Positions 1-12,673 of a stretch of 64,000 nucleotides of DNA are shown here, in pieces. The notes beneath the pieces are model-generated. The model had not been told where the DNA came from. It did no database searches and saw nothing but the letters and a program-made list of their open reading frames with translations. The first letter of the stretch is position 1. Each line of letters begins with the position of its first letter. A program made the translations under genes and the position numbers. This DNA comes from Epiperipatus broadwayi (Eukaryota > Onychophora > Udeonychophora > Euonychophora > Peripatidae). The stretch is from the NCBI GenBank assembly GCA_028023455.1, contig JAQFVV010000281.1, positions 682,001 through 746,000 on the forward strand. Reading direction: 5' to 3'.

Positions 1-214
1 AATAAAGTGTTTGGATAGGAGGGGTTTGAATCTAGCAGCCGAGATGGGCTATTGTTGATAGTTAAAGCTATCAATAAGGTCTCCCATTTTGCTCGAACGT
101 GCTGGTTCGTTCACGTAACCTTTATAAGATTATAAATGTATTATGAAACAGTTTGAAACTGGCCAAAACTTATATACGTATAAGTAGGTGGTTTCAGCGG
201 TTCGACCTGGTACA
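1..214. repeat. 3' tail of a (TA)n-bounded repeat unit
   Basis: This is non-coding sequence ending in GGTACA directly against a (TA)n tract, the same terminal hexamer that closes the unit at 36490-41203. The start lies outside the window. A box-B-like GGTTTGAATC near position 25 is too isolated to call a tRNA. No coding potential was seen. Confidence 0.3.
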
Positions 215-232
215 ATATATATATATATATAT
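215..232. repeat. (TA)n microsatellite
   Basis: An uninterrupted TA dinucleotide tract between two repeat units. It is the first of several such tracts that sit exactly at element boundaries in this window. Confidence 0.85.
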
Positions 233-1237
233 AGAAATTGTAAATTCAAAAGTATTCTGAATTAAAACTTTGGTTTTATGATTAGAGGTAAGTTTCAGGT
301 ACATAATTTATAAATAAACAGAACACATATGTACATGATTTCGCTGTTCAGACATTATTGACATTAAATGGTAAAAACAATGAATAGGATTTCAATTCTA
401 GGGTTCATGAAAAATTCATCCATAGGCCATTAATATGTACAATGAAGAGTAAATACTAGAAAGATTATTTTTATTTGACTCCTGTGAAATTTCCCAAAAC
501 CCACCCATCTGATATCCCAATTTATAAAAACAGGTTCCTATTTGAGTCTTAGACCTTGATAAATATAACATTTGAAAATTAAATCTTGCTACCTTTTGAG
601 ACATGAGGCTGATAAATTCAATAAATAATCCAACTGCACCTTGCTTTCTCAGAGCCTTACAGGTGGATGAGTAAACTACTTAAAAATGTGTTGTGGCACC
701 ATCTGAGACAATATACATTTTAAAACATCACATTGTTATAGAAACCAACAGAAGCTTTCTCATGTCTTCTGCTTTCCAAGAAATTTTGGGAAGAATTGTA
801 GCACACTTCATTGACGTGTCTGTATTAGATAGAAGTCATCAAAATTTTATAAGAATTTTTAAGTTTATATCACGTGTTTCATGGAGTAGAGAATCCTTCA
901 GAATATTTTCCCTGTAACTGAGTACAGACCTGTGGACAAAAAATACTTAAAAATTAACCCTGATTCTGCCAATCTATTTACCAGTGTTGAATTCTGAAAA
1001 AATATTTGACAGTTAATTGCTATAGAAGGAAAACTAATCATCTAAAGTGATTATCCCATAGAATGTTCTTCTATAAATTAATCTACCAATCTACTTATTT
1101 TAAATGCTCAGAAGAAAACTGCAATGGAAACTCTCCTAGGAAAGATGCCACAGAGTGAACCAAATCATTTAAAATATTATACTGCCATCAGACATTAAAA
1201 ATTAATGATTGGCCATGTTACCACCTTTACAGATACA
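233..1237. other. Unassigned non-coding unit between TA tracts
   Basis: About 1 kb of A+T-rich sequence between two TA tracts, ending GATACA before ATATAT. The short ORFs in it are not protein-like. No conserved domain, RNA gene or terminal repeat was recognised. Confidence 0.3.
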
Positions 1238-1243
1238 ATATAT

Positions 1244-2180
1244 TATACCCTTACTTAAAAGAAAAACTAATCTAAAGAATCCGGCTAACTAGAATATAAC
1301 TATATTATACCGTAATCAAGTTACATAAACAATGATTACTAAATCAATTAAGATTAAGACTAACTCGAGATACATTACTAACATATACTATCTAATAAAT
1401 TAATATTTTATAATAATTAATTATAAGAAACTCATTAAATTAAAATATAATAATATTTAAGTTCACAATAAATAATTAGAGTTCTAACTAGAATAATAAT
1501 AATCAACTCTTTCATTTTATGAATAAATTTAATTTATAACTGGTTCATTCTTACAAATAAAATATGGTTCGATTAAAAATTACAAATACAGTTATGAAAA
1601 CCCTTCACATGACACATTTAGCAAGGTACAATGGCTTAAACATTGGATACATCCCTAATCCCTAAAGATACACTCCTAATGGCATAAGAATATTACCCCA
1701 CTAAGTTCACACAATAATACTACTATGTAATATTCTCATGTCTTTAAGTACATATATACTAATTTTAACATAAAAGATTTATAAATTTATCCTAGAAATA
1801 ACAATAAATTAATTACCACTTCTTTATTAAAATACTAATTAAAAATTTAACATCAACTGATAACTCTTATTCTTCATCCATTAATCCAATTACAAATAAT
1901 ACCAGTTTCATTGCTGACACTAACAATGAAATAAATTAATTAAGATTCTGTAGTTAAATATGATATCTAACTACACATACAATAATTACAGCAATAAGAA
2001 GCTAAGATAACTTAATGATTCTTAACATTAAATCTATTTAATAATCAGTGTTTAGCATTAGAATATAAATAAAGTAATAAGATTCTAAATAAGCATTATG
2101 CAATCTTTCTTTATTTTACACGAAATTCATAAAATATAACATATTTTAATGTAGTGACAATATCTAGTATCCCAAATTGG
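1244..2180 (+). repeat. Repeat family Y, copy 1 (first part)
   Basis: It begins TATACCCTTAC directly after ATATAT, matching TGTACCCTCAC at the start of the unit at 36490. Shared landmarks in the same order are a block around GGCATAAGAATA (about 1680), followed about 60 bases later by TATGTCTTTAA or a close form, and a later block around TATGATA and CTAACTACA. No coding capacity was seen. The unit probably continues beyond the foldback element inserted at 2199, but its 3' end could not be placed by eye; 6292 and about 6712 are both possible. Confidence 0.5.
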
Positions 2181-2198
2181 TGTTGGATCATTTTATAC

Positions 2199-2869
2199 AA
2201 TCACCAATGATATTAAAACAGGCCAAACTCACTATATGTATTGCCACTCACAGCAAGCTAGAGTAATCAATGGATGCCAGAAGGCTTGTGCATAAAATCT
2301 CCATCTAATGCCTACTCATCCAATATCCCCAGACTAGTTTCTGGTTTGTGGCATTCGTCAGTGAGGAGCCTTGGATCTGAGAGCATTGCACCTAGATCTT
2401 AGGATCTAATGCAACCCTCCAGCAGCCACTTTTTATCTCTACTGAACTACAAAACTATGAGTCTTAAATTGAAAACACCTTAATATTTTCAATCCAAGCT
2501 CATTAGCTTATATAGTCATATAGGTCTGAACTCAATTCAGTATCTAGACATTTTGGTGTCTTTGGTTCTTTAATAACCAGCGCTACCACTTTCCTATTAG
2601 GCAGGATAGGTTTTAAGCCGATAAACACCATACGATCACCATCTCATGCTTGCTTATAACTGTTATTAAAATAGGCAAAACTCAAACTAGTCTGAGGATA
2701 TTAGATGAGTAGGCACTAGATAGGGATTTTATGCACAAGCCTTCTGGCATCCATTGATTACTCTAGCTTACTGTGAGTGGCAATACGTATAGTGAGTTTT
2801 GCCTGTTTTAATAACAGTTATAAGCAAGCATAAGAAATGGTGATCATGTGATGTTTAATCACCAATGAT
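2199..2869. mobile_element. Foldback (inverted-repeat) element W1
   Basis: Arms of about 130 bp at 2209-2337 and 2684-2815 are reverse complements: the block TCCATTGATTACTCTAGCTT in the right arm is mirrored by AAGCTAGAGTAATCAATGGA in the left. The inner boundary of one arm reads ACTGTTATTAAAATAGGCA. The 13-mer AATCACCAATGAT occurs directly at both edges (2199-2211 and 2857-2869), either a target duplication or part of the element. A relative lies at 54403-54893. No transposase ORF is present, so this is a non-autonomous DNA element or a composite repeat. Confidence 0.6.
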
Positions 2870-5800
2870 CATATCATCTACAATAATAATAATAATAATA
2901 GTTATATACACTATTATTCAATCAAATATAATAGAAATAATATTTTAGGCAATCTTCGTGAATTATGTGCAAAATAAGTAACGTTTGAAAGCATTAATTT
3001 CTATAGATCATGCTTATGGACTGAAGAATCAAATGAATAACATGCAGTCAAATCAAAATTCATCTAGGATATTAATTTTAAAACAATTAACAGTTTATTA
3101 TGACTAAACAACATTTTAGATATTAGAATAGGTTATAAAATGAAAAAAAAAATACAATAACAAAATAATATAAAAATATTTATATTGTAATTTTTACAAA
3201 TAAATAACAAAAATAAAATAAAATAAGATAGCCTTCATTTGGGCCACTTCAAATAAAATAAACCTTACAACAATAGGCACAATATATTATTGTTATTGAA
3301 TAAAACAATAATATTCTAATTTTTGATCATTGATACAATAATATTCTACTGTTTTTTGTAGTGCGATATAATTAAAATATATCCCTCAATTTCTAATAAA
3401 AAATCTTAATGATGTACTTATTCTATCAAAAAGTATATTTATTATTTTATAGTTTTAAATATAAATTTAGGTCTAAAATACATCTATCTAAACACAAAAT
3501 ATCATGAGATATTTTCAAAATTATTAAAATATTTCCTTGGAAGTTCAGCAAAGGACCATCGTGATATATTAATATATTGTAATATTTTAATATCAAAAAA
3601 TTTAAATCAAGAAAATATGAATACTTCCCTTTAAATTATCTACTTATGCAAAACATATTTAAAATATAAGTTCATGGGTTTTCTCTATTTAAATAGGTTT
3701 CACTTTTTTAAAACAAAAATAATTTATTAATAAATTATATTGCTTGATATTTTGTATTTCGTTTATTTTCATATTTTTACATTCATCATAACATTTAAAT
3801 CATTTTTCATTATTTTCACCTTCATTCCAATTCAAATATGCATTTATTTTGAACTAACTGATCTCTAATAACTGTAGGAATATGAATCTTCCTCTCCTAT
3901 CTTTTATATTATGCCAAGCATCAAATATCTCAATATCATTTGCAATAGAAATTTTTATATATTTCATTTTGCTTTCACATAAACTATCAATTTCTAACAG
4001 TTTAGCCATTACTTTATCATCTTTTAAAACTATCCTCTATGAGGTGATTCTTGTGGTGATAGATATGGATTATAATGTAAGGTATTGCATAATAAAAAAT
4101 AATAACTCAAATGAGAAGAAAATATCAACATGGATAAAGTGCAAAAATAGTAATAGGTCTGTATTTATCAGGCACCTAAAATGTATGTCATTCCATCATT
4201 CTAGCTCATATTGTCTATAAGAGAATGTGACTATCCATGGACAAATAATATACAGCCCCTTGTTACCTGTATATTTAACAAATTCAAAGTGTGACAATAC
4301 AGCTCACACATAACATCTTTTCAATATATTCTTAAACGCTTAGGACTTCATATAAGTTACTTTCCTGGACCACCACATTACATCTTCCACACTGAATAAC
4401 TCTATTAACATCATAAAAATATACAAGCCTTATTCTAAAATAATTTCCAAACAACATTACTAAAAAACAATAGAGATTTAAATTCATTTCAAGATGGGTT
4501 TTAAAAGAATACGAGGACAAATGATCTTGATTAAACATACCTCAATGTTATACATTTATTTATTTGTTACATTATTTAATTTAGAGATCATTATTGCCAT
4601 ATTTCTCTGTATCTTAACAGATAACATTCAGCCTTTATAATAAACAAAAGTTTTTTTTTTTTAAAATTATCCTTAGATATTTCAAACTTTCACGTGCATT
4701 CTTTTTTTTATAATACACATACGATGATAATTATATCAACAGTTCATTCAGCCATTCATTATGTAATTCAAACAATACGATAATTATAAAATAAAGTATT
4801 AATTTTAAAATATAACATTTAAAAAAATCATCAAGCAAATGTAATGTAAATAATAAACGAAATTACCTATAATCTCAACAATTTGTCAAAATTATATAAT
4901 GGCGATTTTCTTTTTTGATCGTACATTCAACCAAATTATCATTATTAATTATCTGGTCAGAAAAATAATTTCTGAAAACCTATTTTCCTTTATTTAACAT
5001 AATAATAACAATAATGATGATGATGATAATAATAATAATAAAAACTAATGTATTTAAGGTTAATTTTTTTAAAAATACATTATGATAACAGGTTAGTTTT
5101 TAATAACTGAATAATAATCTAAAATATTAATGTTAAACTAAAAACAAAAAATTACTTATACGTGTATATATAAAATCTAATGATGCAATCTTGCTAATTT
5201 AATTGCCGCAGGGTCTTTCTACCTCCTTCATATTATTAGTTGGTGATGGAGTATAATAATCATTGGTATGTTTAGTGTTTAAATCAGCGTGGAATGATTT
5301 GGAGATAGATTTGGAAAGGCGATGGCTATAAAATCAAAAGTCCAAGAATTCGTCGTGGGAATTGTTAAATGGTTGGAATTTTTAATATCATTTAATATGC
5401 ATGAACAAAAGAAAGACACTATCTGCTAAGAACACTGAAGCCATTCTTGAAAATTTAACCTGCTACAGTTTTTTTAAAGAAGTCTAATATTTAGTTTAAT
5501 TTTAAAGCTTTTAAATATTTTAAATTTTGTATTTTTTTTAAGTGTATATTGAGAGTTGAGTTACAAGTTTTTCTCACCCTGTTATTCATTTGTAGAAAAC
5601 TTTTTTTTTTAAAGAACCCATTTGTTTAAATTTATATAGGGGAAGAGAGATACAAATACACAACTCAAGGTATACATAGATAAATTTTATATGTTTGTAA
5701 ATAAAATATTAACATAATATGATGCATTAAATTGGACAATGACTTAAAAGACAAAAGATAAGATTTTAAACATATTTATTTAATTAGACATTTAATATAT

Positions 5801-6712
5801 TAAAATTAAATATTAATTAAACTTACTAATAAGTAATTGTATATAAGTACATTTTTCTGTTTGTATGATTTACAGTCTTATAAATGAACTATATCTACAA
5901 AACATAAATTAGCAATTCATAGACATAACTTTAATATACATTCAAAGGACATAAACAAAGCAATCATTGTACAACTAGTAATATAGTTTCATATTTAAAA
6001 TAATAGATACTTTATTGTATATTATACACTATAATTTTATAATTTTTATTTTGATTGATATTTTAATATTTAAATCACAGCTAGTTTCATTATAGTAAAG
6101 ACAAATCAATACTTTATTATATTCATGTGTATATTCTTATTGAGTTAGAATCCTGAGTCGTAATACAGTCGTAATAGGACCCGTAAGTAGAGAAGGCTTT
6201 GGATATACTACGTTACATTATTCGGTCTGTTACATATTTTGGCGCACGAATATTTAGGTTCGCCATATGTACAGATTTCGGTCCGTTACAATATATTACT
6301 TTCAATATTTATTTTGTTGTTAAATATATTCTTATGAAAGATATTCATAAAGTTCATATTTTTATTTTGTAATTTATGTTTTTTTTAACATTTTGATTCA
6401 GTGAATATTTTACATATATATATTACTTTAATTTGTTTGAATTATTTTTCTTTAAATTCAAAAATAGCATTAGGGCAAAGTATTCTGAGCAATTGTTCAA
6501 GATGTAAATTTATTGGATCATTTTTATTGATTTTTTAAAAGAGGTAACATTATTCAACACAAGTTAGTTGTGTCGTCTATTTGTGAGTGATTACTTACAA
6601 GTGTTATCATTATTCAATTTTGCAAAGTATATTTTGTATAAACAAATAAGATGTTTTGTCTTTATGCTTTATAAAAAAAAATATTTTGTTTTAATCTTTT
6701 GGTATTATTATT
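2870..6712. other. A+T-rich non-coding stretch
   Basis: No gene is supported. It holds short (ATA)n and (GAT)n runs (2881-2900, 5012-5041) and two imperfect copies of TTCGGTCYGTTACA at about 6220 and 6279, the second abutting ATATATT at 6293. It may be the rest of family Y copy 1. The 112-residue frame at 3882-4220 has no recognisable features and looks like chance. Confidence 0.4.
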
Positions 6713-6731
6713 TTGTAATATATATATATAT
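6713..6731. repeat. (TA)n microsatellite
   Basis: TA tract immediately upstream of a unit starting TGTAACC, the same start as family X copy C at 41218. Confidence 0.8.
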
Positions 6732-9530
6732 TGTAACCTTTGGCTTTGCCAAAGCTAGCTGAGTTCATGGCAGATGCAGTTTTCATTAAAGAAAAAAATT
6801 TTCTCACAGAAGAAATTTAGTAAATTAAATTATTCAAAAATAACAGTAGTTTAAACTAATCAGAGGGATTAGAAAGTTTATGACAGACATATAATGTATG
6901 ATGAAATCGTGGCTGTAGAATATTTAAAGAAAAATTCATGTACAAGATGGATTTAAATGTGTAAGGTAATTTAGAGTTTAACACACAGTAAATTTAAAAG
7001 CGTTTTAACTATTGAGATTGGGTATTGTACATGTAAAAGTAGAAGGGGACTAAGTGTTAAGATCGATAAATCTTACTTAGTTGGTAAAATAATGTAGATA
7101 ATTTTAAAGGATCGATGTAAGTTTATATCATAAATTTTAGCTTTCTAATAGTCATGTACAATTCAGTAATCAAATTATATGATCAAATCTGTAAAATTTA
7201 ATATTGTTTAATAGGTAGGGGACAATTATAAGATTCCTTGTCTCATGTAAGATGTCAATTGAAAGCAAATTGAAAGAACTATATTTTCATATTAATTTCA
7301 AATAAATATCTGACAATATTTAGTCATAAAAACTTAAATAAAAGTAAGACTATTGTTCTAAATGGTAAAAATCTTTTTCAATTTGTTACATATTTTTTTT
7401 TATACAATTAAAAAACCGGGAAATCCTTAAGTAAACCACGTGATCATTGAGTAGTGTAAATAATTAATATTAAAGTTGGGTATAATAACCAATCAAAATT
7501 TAATACCAAGGGTAAATAGTCAAGGAGGTAGGTTGGAAAAAGAGTGATAATGGAAGGTTACAAAAAGGCCACACACAATTTGAAGAGGTCTGTTCCTGTT
7601 CTGTTCTTGGTTGGTTCTGATGCTATTCTGGATCTGTTTTGTTATTTTATTTTGTTCCAGTGGGTTTTTGTATTCTGGCTTGTACCCATCTTCTGACTTA
7701 AAATTCTGTTAGTTTTGACAGTAAGAGTAAAATTTGTACTAAGTTTAATAAGTATGTTGACGTAAATCTCTCAATCAGGTACGCTGTTCGCTCCTGATGT
7801 CAATCACTTATCGGATCCCAAGGATGGCAAATTTCTGTGCAATCGGTCAACCGGACAGTACATCTGAAATGGTCTCTCCAATCTTCCCAACATGAAAATA
7901 CTTCAGGTAGTAACTTTCATTGATATTTATTCTGTTACAACTGTTTTATGTGAGATATTTCAATGGGTTTGTTTGTGAAAAAGAAGGAAAACACTGAAAT
8001 GCAAACATTCGCTATCATTCTGTACTTGTATAAAAAAAATTTAAAATGTGGACCAAGCTTTCTGCAATTTTTATTATTTTTATTATGAAGGACAACTGTT
8101 TCTGAACTTATAATACTAGGGAATGAGTGAGTTTGATAAGTGCTGTTAAACATAGTCATTTGGGATAATAAACTTTAAAATTAAATGATTTTGTTTTAAT
8201 ATGAAATGCTTCACAATGAATGTGTGAACGACTAAGGATTCTGAAAAACAGTGCAGATACTTTGTAAAATATGAGCATTCTAAACTTAAAAATATTGTTA
8301 GCAAGTGTGCAATTTTGGATAATTTTAAATCGAGGAGTTATGGCCATTTGTGTGTAATCGTGTTTAAATGCTGTAATGTATGTGCATCCATAATATGTGA
8401 AGATTAACTTTAAATGATTGCCAGGAGAATGATAATGCTAATCGTTGCAGTGAATGGAAGAGTCCATAAGCAATGGACTGTGCTAAAGACTTAAGCATAA
8501 TTTTATCTTTATTTTATTGTGCATTTATTTATTATACAGAAAAAGAATCGGAATTAAAACCAATTTTTTTTTTATGTTGCACTTCAAGTATACAATAGTC
8601 AAATATGTTTAAAAATACATATATACAAGCAACAAAGATTACAATATAAAATTATTATATAAAAGCCTTTTTCGGGCAAAAAAACATAATTTGCCGAAAA
8701 AGGCTTTTATATAATAATTTTATAATTTGTAATCTTTGTTGCTTGTATATATGTATTTTTAAACATATTTGACCATTTATTTATTGTATGTAGTAAAAGC
8801 TTATTTTATTTTAGGGTCTATTATTTAAAATATATTACTAAATATACCCGGTATTAAATTTAAGTTATAGTAGGGTAAAATATGACTTGTCTGTGTGAAA
8901 GTTTAAGATGTTTATATGAGAGTTCATAATCTATAAAATATTTTTATGCCTACACTTATTGATATTATTAATGCTTTATTTTATTACTTATATAGTTTTA
9001 AGATTTTGATATTACTATGTCCTGGATGATGAGAGTTTTAAATACAATTGTTGTATGTTGAAAAGTGATGCACATTTTTTATTTCGTAATTATTTAAGAC
9101 TTCAATAATTTTTTTATTTAATTCTAGTCATACTTAACTGTATGGCATTATCGGTTTTATACATCAATGTAGTGTTTAGTAAGAGTTCAAGCCCTGTTCT
9201 CTTAAGATTAAGTCAATTTTGTGAATGACCATGTTTGTTGAAGGTATGCTAAGTTACCGATGCCTTAAGAGTTAATGTTGAGCATAGCTTTCTCATGATT
9301 ATAAGTATTTAAGTAATGTTGTAGAAGATCGAGGGTGTATCCCCAGTTCTATTGTCAATATACTCCATAAGAGATGTATCCTATGTTATAGTTGTAATAG
9401 TGATTGGTGCATGCCCAGATTTATATGTGTAGCAACTGAGTTCTAACATATCTTGTAGCCCTCAGAATAGGAGCACCCTAAGTTTATGCCATCACAAATG
9501 TAGTACTTTATAGTTTTATTTTCCTTATGG
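6732..9530. other. Unassigned 2.8 kb unit between TA tracts
   Basis: It begins TGTAACCTTTGG after one TA tract and runs to a second TA tract at 9531. It does not end in CA, so it is a less certain member of the chain. No ORF resembles a protein. A near-perfect hairpin lies inside at 8598-8773. A slightly GC-richer stretch at 7560-7920 was read on both strands without recognising anything. Confidence 0.3.
8598..8773. repeat. Near-perfect 83 bp inverted repeat (hairpin)
   Basis: The left arm 8598-8680 and right arm 8691-8773 are reverse complements apart from a few single-base differences, with a 10 bp loop. The inner arm sequence AAAGCCTTTTTCGG pairs with CCGAAAAAGGCTTT. It fits a snapback MITE or a recent inverted duplication. 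If transcribed, the RNA would form one long duplex. No coding capacity. Confidence 0.85.
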
Positions 9531-9542
9531 ATATATATATAT

Positions 9543-11425
9543 TGTGACCATCTGAATGGGCACAAGGGTTTAAGGTACCTTGTATCTTAATTAAATAGCT
9601 ATATTATATTATAAAAAAAATGAAATAGCCTTAGAATTTTAAAATTTTTTGAACAATATTATTTAAGGTTTTAATATGGGTTGTTATGCAGTTTATTGAC
9701 TACTTGATAGGTATTTGTTAATATTATTGTGGTTAATAGGGTATATAATGTAAGGAAGGGGGGTGGTTTGTTAATGAAATTGATATATTTTGTTGGAAAA
9801 ATGCAAAGTTACCCTATGTTAGTATAATATTTAGTTGAATGGTTTTAAAATCCTTTATTTATTATTTCTTATCCTCGTGTCAACAGAATAGCAGCTTTAA
9901 TTATGTTTAGTTAAGACAGTTCAATATTTAGGTTGTAGTGCATTATGTTTCATTTCATTTTCATCCTTTAAATAACAGCCAACAATAGTACATTCACAAT
10001 AAAAAAAAAACATTTAAACTACAGTAGTCATCTTAAATAATTAACAAATATACATTTCTTTCCAGTAATTAATAAATAGTGGAATCAATAAATTATTTTG
10101 CTAATTAAATAAATTATTAATCATTTTTATTTGATGGTTAATTAATATTCATTTTTCTTTTAAGTGTGTAAAAGATATTTATTTGAATTATTTGTATTAT
10201 TTTTTTTTGTCATTTAATTCTGAAAATCAACATCATTTTTTTTTTTGTTGTAAAGATTTTTTTTTTTGAATATGTAATTAGCAGAGCTGGCAAAATGCGT
10301 GGGAGTAAGCTAGTAAAGGGAATGCAAAAGAACTGTTGCAAAAAAGAGAGCTTGTAACAAAGATCTCCAGTATGTAAAAAAATTAGCTTTGTAAAGAATT
10401 ATAGCCAAAAAGACAGTGGCTTATATTTTTCAAACAACTAAAGTTAATTGCTGAAGTCAGATTAGAAGAAATATATCATGGAAGGTACTAATTTCAATGT
10501 GCAGCACTAAACTTTATAAAGGTACTCGGCTTTGCTTATTCTCTTTCAATTTAAACATTCTAAACTAATCTTTTCTTCACTATTGCTCTTGTAAAGATGT
10601 ATATTAATATCATGCAGTCTATATTACTTTATTTAATTTCAGTTTTAAATAAGAATGATTCACATAAGTATTATTATTTTATCATTAAGCAACATATTTT
10701 TTTTTTGATATATGGAAAACATGTGCAGAACTGTTATATAGAATACATATTATTCTCACTATTTTTCATGCTATGTCTTGCGAGGATTATACATAGACTT
10801 AAGGATATCTCTATCTTGATAGAGCATACCATGTTTAAATTCTTCGTAATTAGATAACAATACTCATTTATTGGATATATATCTGGAGCTAATACGCATT
10901 TATAAATTAAGGAAATAAAATATAACTACTTCTGTTTGAATTGGATTTGATGGACAAAATTGCTGGTAAATTTAGTTCTCTTCAATAAAAATGGAATATC
11001 AAATAAGGCATTATTAATTACGGAATTACTAAAGACAATTTACAGTGGATAATGCTATTCAAAATAATGACAATTGCGTATTTGACCCAGAACGGCACAA
11101 GGAATATCGTATATTTCTCAGTATAATAAAGGAGAAATTAACTGCTTGTGATTTGGTATCTCAATGGATATGTTATGAATATTGGAAAGTAGTGGGTTTA
11201 TTTAAGTTAAACTTATATATTTCTTTTTTTTAAGTTATACTGCAGAAGTGCATTTAATTTAAAGTCGGTTTGAAATGTGTCCTACGTTGTTTATTATAAT
11301 ATCCCGAGGAAGCTTGGCAAATGAACTTTTATTCAGATTACAAAACTAATAACTTTTGTGTTTTTATTTTTTTTAATTTTTTTTTTATTACTTAACTCAT
11401 ATAATGTATATAATGGATAGAGAAG
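9543..11425 (-). repeat. Repeat family X, copy A, distal part
   Basis: On the minus strand this part ends ...GGTCACA against a TA tract, matching the ...GTCACA end of copy C at 47135. The proximal part resumes at 16807, on the other side of the gypsy insertion. Subtracting that insertion and one target duplication gives 4523 bp against 4524 bp for copy B. Homology within this part was seen only at the terminus by eye; the length agreement supports the rest. No coding potential. Confidence 0.55.
11421..11425. repeat. Target-site duplication AGAAG, left copy
   Basis: AGAAG sits directly outside the left LTR and is repeated directly outside the right LTR at 16807-16811. A 5 bp duplication is within the range made by Ty3/gypsy integrases. 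Confidence 0.9.
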
Positions 11426-12094
11426 TTCAGTGTCCAGCAGCACTCTATTGCTCGCTGGATTGCAACTATCAATAACACAATATAAAATAATTAATGACGC
11501 AGCCCGGCAAGTAGGTTTAAATAACGAAGATTTATTTAAAGGTTTATATATATGTTAATCACTATTAATATATACAAAGTATGAATAATATATACATGCT
11601 AATATTATTATATATAAATAAGGGGCCCAAAGGCAGAGTAAAATAATAAAGAGATCGGTACGACCTGTTATAGTTCCCTAGGTTTACTTTGGCACGTCCG
11701 GAGGTAAACCTCTCCGCAAGGCTAGGTGAAGCAAAGGAGCTGACTGGAGCACCCGAGGAAATGGCACATCTACCTTTCAAGCGCTTCACTTAGCAAGTGT
11801 CCTCTCTCAGTTAAATATTAGATCCATTACTTGTCACGCCTTTATTTTGGAGTAGCCTCCCTTCATTGGCCATCCGCTGTGCATGTGGTGGTATAATGTC
11901 ACGCCTTTAACATTGTCTATTCTAAGCAATAGCTTTGTTTACATTATCTAATCCTTCTTGATAAATTACTTTATAGTTTAGCGCTAATATATCATTTAAT
12001 TATTTACAAAACACAATTAGCGATCCGTTAGTTTTACATTTATTATTGGTTAAACTTATTTTTTCTATACATGCACATACACACACATTTAGCA
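11426..12094 (-). repeat. 3' LTR of the gypsy element (669 bp)
   Basis: In element orientation it runs TGCTA...CTGAA. It differs from the 5' LTR by about a dozen substitutions and small indels, including an extra TATATATAT-like stretch near 11548 and a 3 bp gain near 11607. The Pol stop codon (TAA, 12089-12091) lies in its first bases. Confidence 0.95.
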
Positions 12095-12673
12095 TACCTC
12101 CCCCAAGTTCAGAGATAGCGTTTTAATTTGTTGATTTTTTTTTTCTGAACTTAGCACATAATCACTGAGGTAGGAGGGAATTTTACTTTCCCTCTTAGAA
12201 CATTGGGGGATGTCCAATTCTGCGTCTGGAGCGTCATCTTTTCTCGGAAATGGCTGTGGTGTTTGTTGTATACTTTCATCTTTATGCAATTGATTTATGT
12301 GTTTGCGTAACTCTCTTCCGTTCTCCATTCGTACAGCAACCAATTGCTTACTTAAATGTCGCACAATTTCCGCTTTAATCCAGAATCTATCCTGATTATT
12401 TCTAACCCATATGCGGTCTTGTGGTGAGAATTTATAATTTCTGCCTGAAGGTACTTCGGTGTCCTTCGTTGGTATAATTTTGTCAAGCTTTGTTCGCAGT
12501 CTACGACCTAGATATTTCTCTGCGGGTGATTTACCCGACTTAGCTGTAGGCGTAGAGTGTTGGTAAAGAAGCGCGTTAAAGACGGCTTCATGCAGACTTT
12601 GTTTTCCCATTTTATTGATGGTGGATTTTAAATTCTGTACAGTTTTTTCAGCCAGTCCATTTGATTCGTGCAT
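12089..12673 (-). pseudogene. Integrase C-terminal part of gypsy Pol
   Basis: A 194-residue open frame beginning within the integrase catalytic core at SNGLAEKTVQ, which holds the final catalytic glutamate, and continuing into the C-terminal domain (RIWVRNNQDRFW around residues 88-99, a typical GPY/F-like region) to a basic, proline-rich tail. Its frame is offset from the preceding integrase piece by the 26 bp tandem duplication at 12647-12698. The frame ends GEVC, with the last codon and stop contributed by the 3' LTR, so Pol originally terminated inside the LTR. Confidence 0.9.
12095..12104 (-). other. Polypurine tract of the gypsy element
   Basis: The minus strand reads GGGGGAGGTA immediately before the 3' LTR, the expected plus-strand priming site. 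It also encodes the last residues of Pol (GEV, then C from the LTR). Confidence 0.75.

Noticed and set aside
3882-4220. 112-codon ORF as a host gene
   Set aside because: Rich in I, S, N and L as expected by chance in A+T-rich DNA; no domain, no splice context.
2881-5041. CRISPR-like or satellite array in the ATA/GAT repeats
   Set aside because: They are simple microsatellites without regular spacers, and the window is eukaryotic.
9185-9210. tRNA gene from a box-B-like site (also near 36335 and 60130)
   Set aside because: Only GGGYTTGAAC-like cores are present, without an A box at suitable spacing or an acceptor stem.
11565-11789. 74-codon ORF repeated in both gypsy LTRs (also 16274-16495)
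   Set aside because: It recurs only because the LTRs are duplicates. Position and composition do not suggest a protein.
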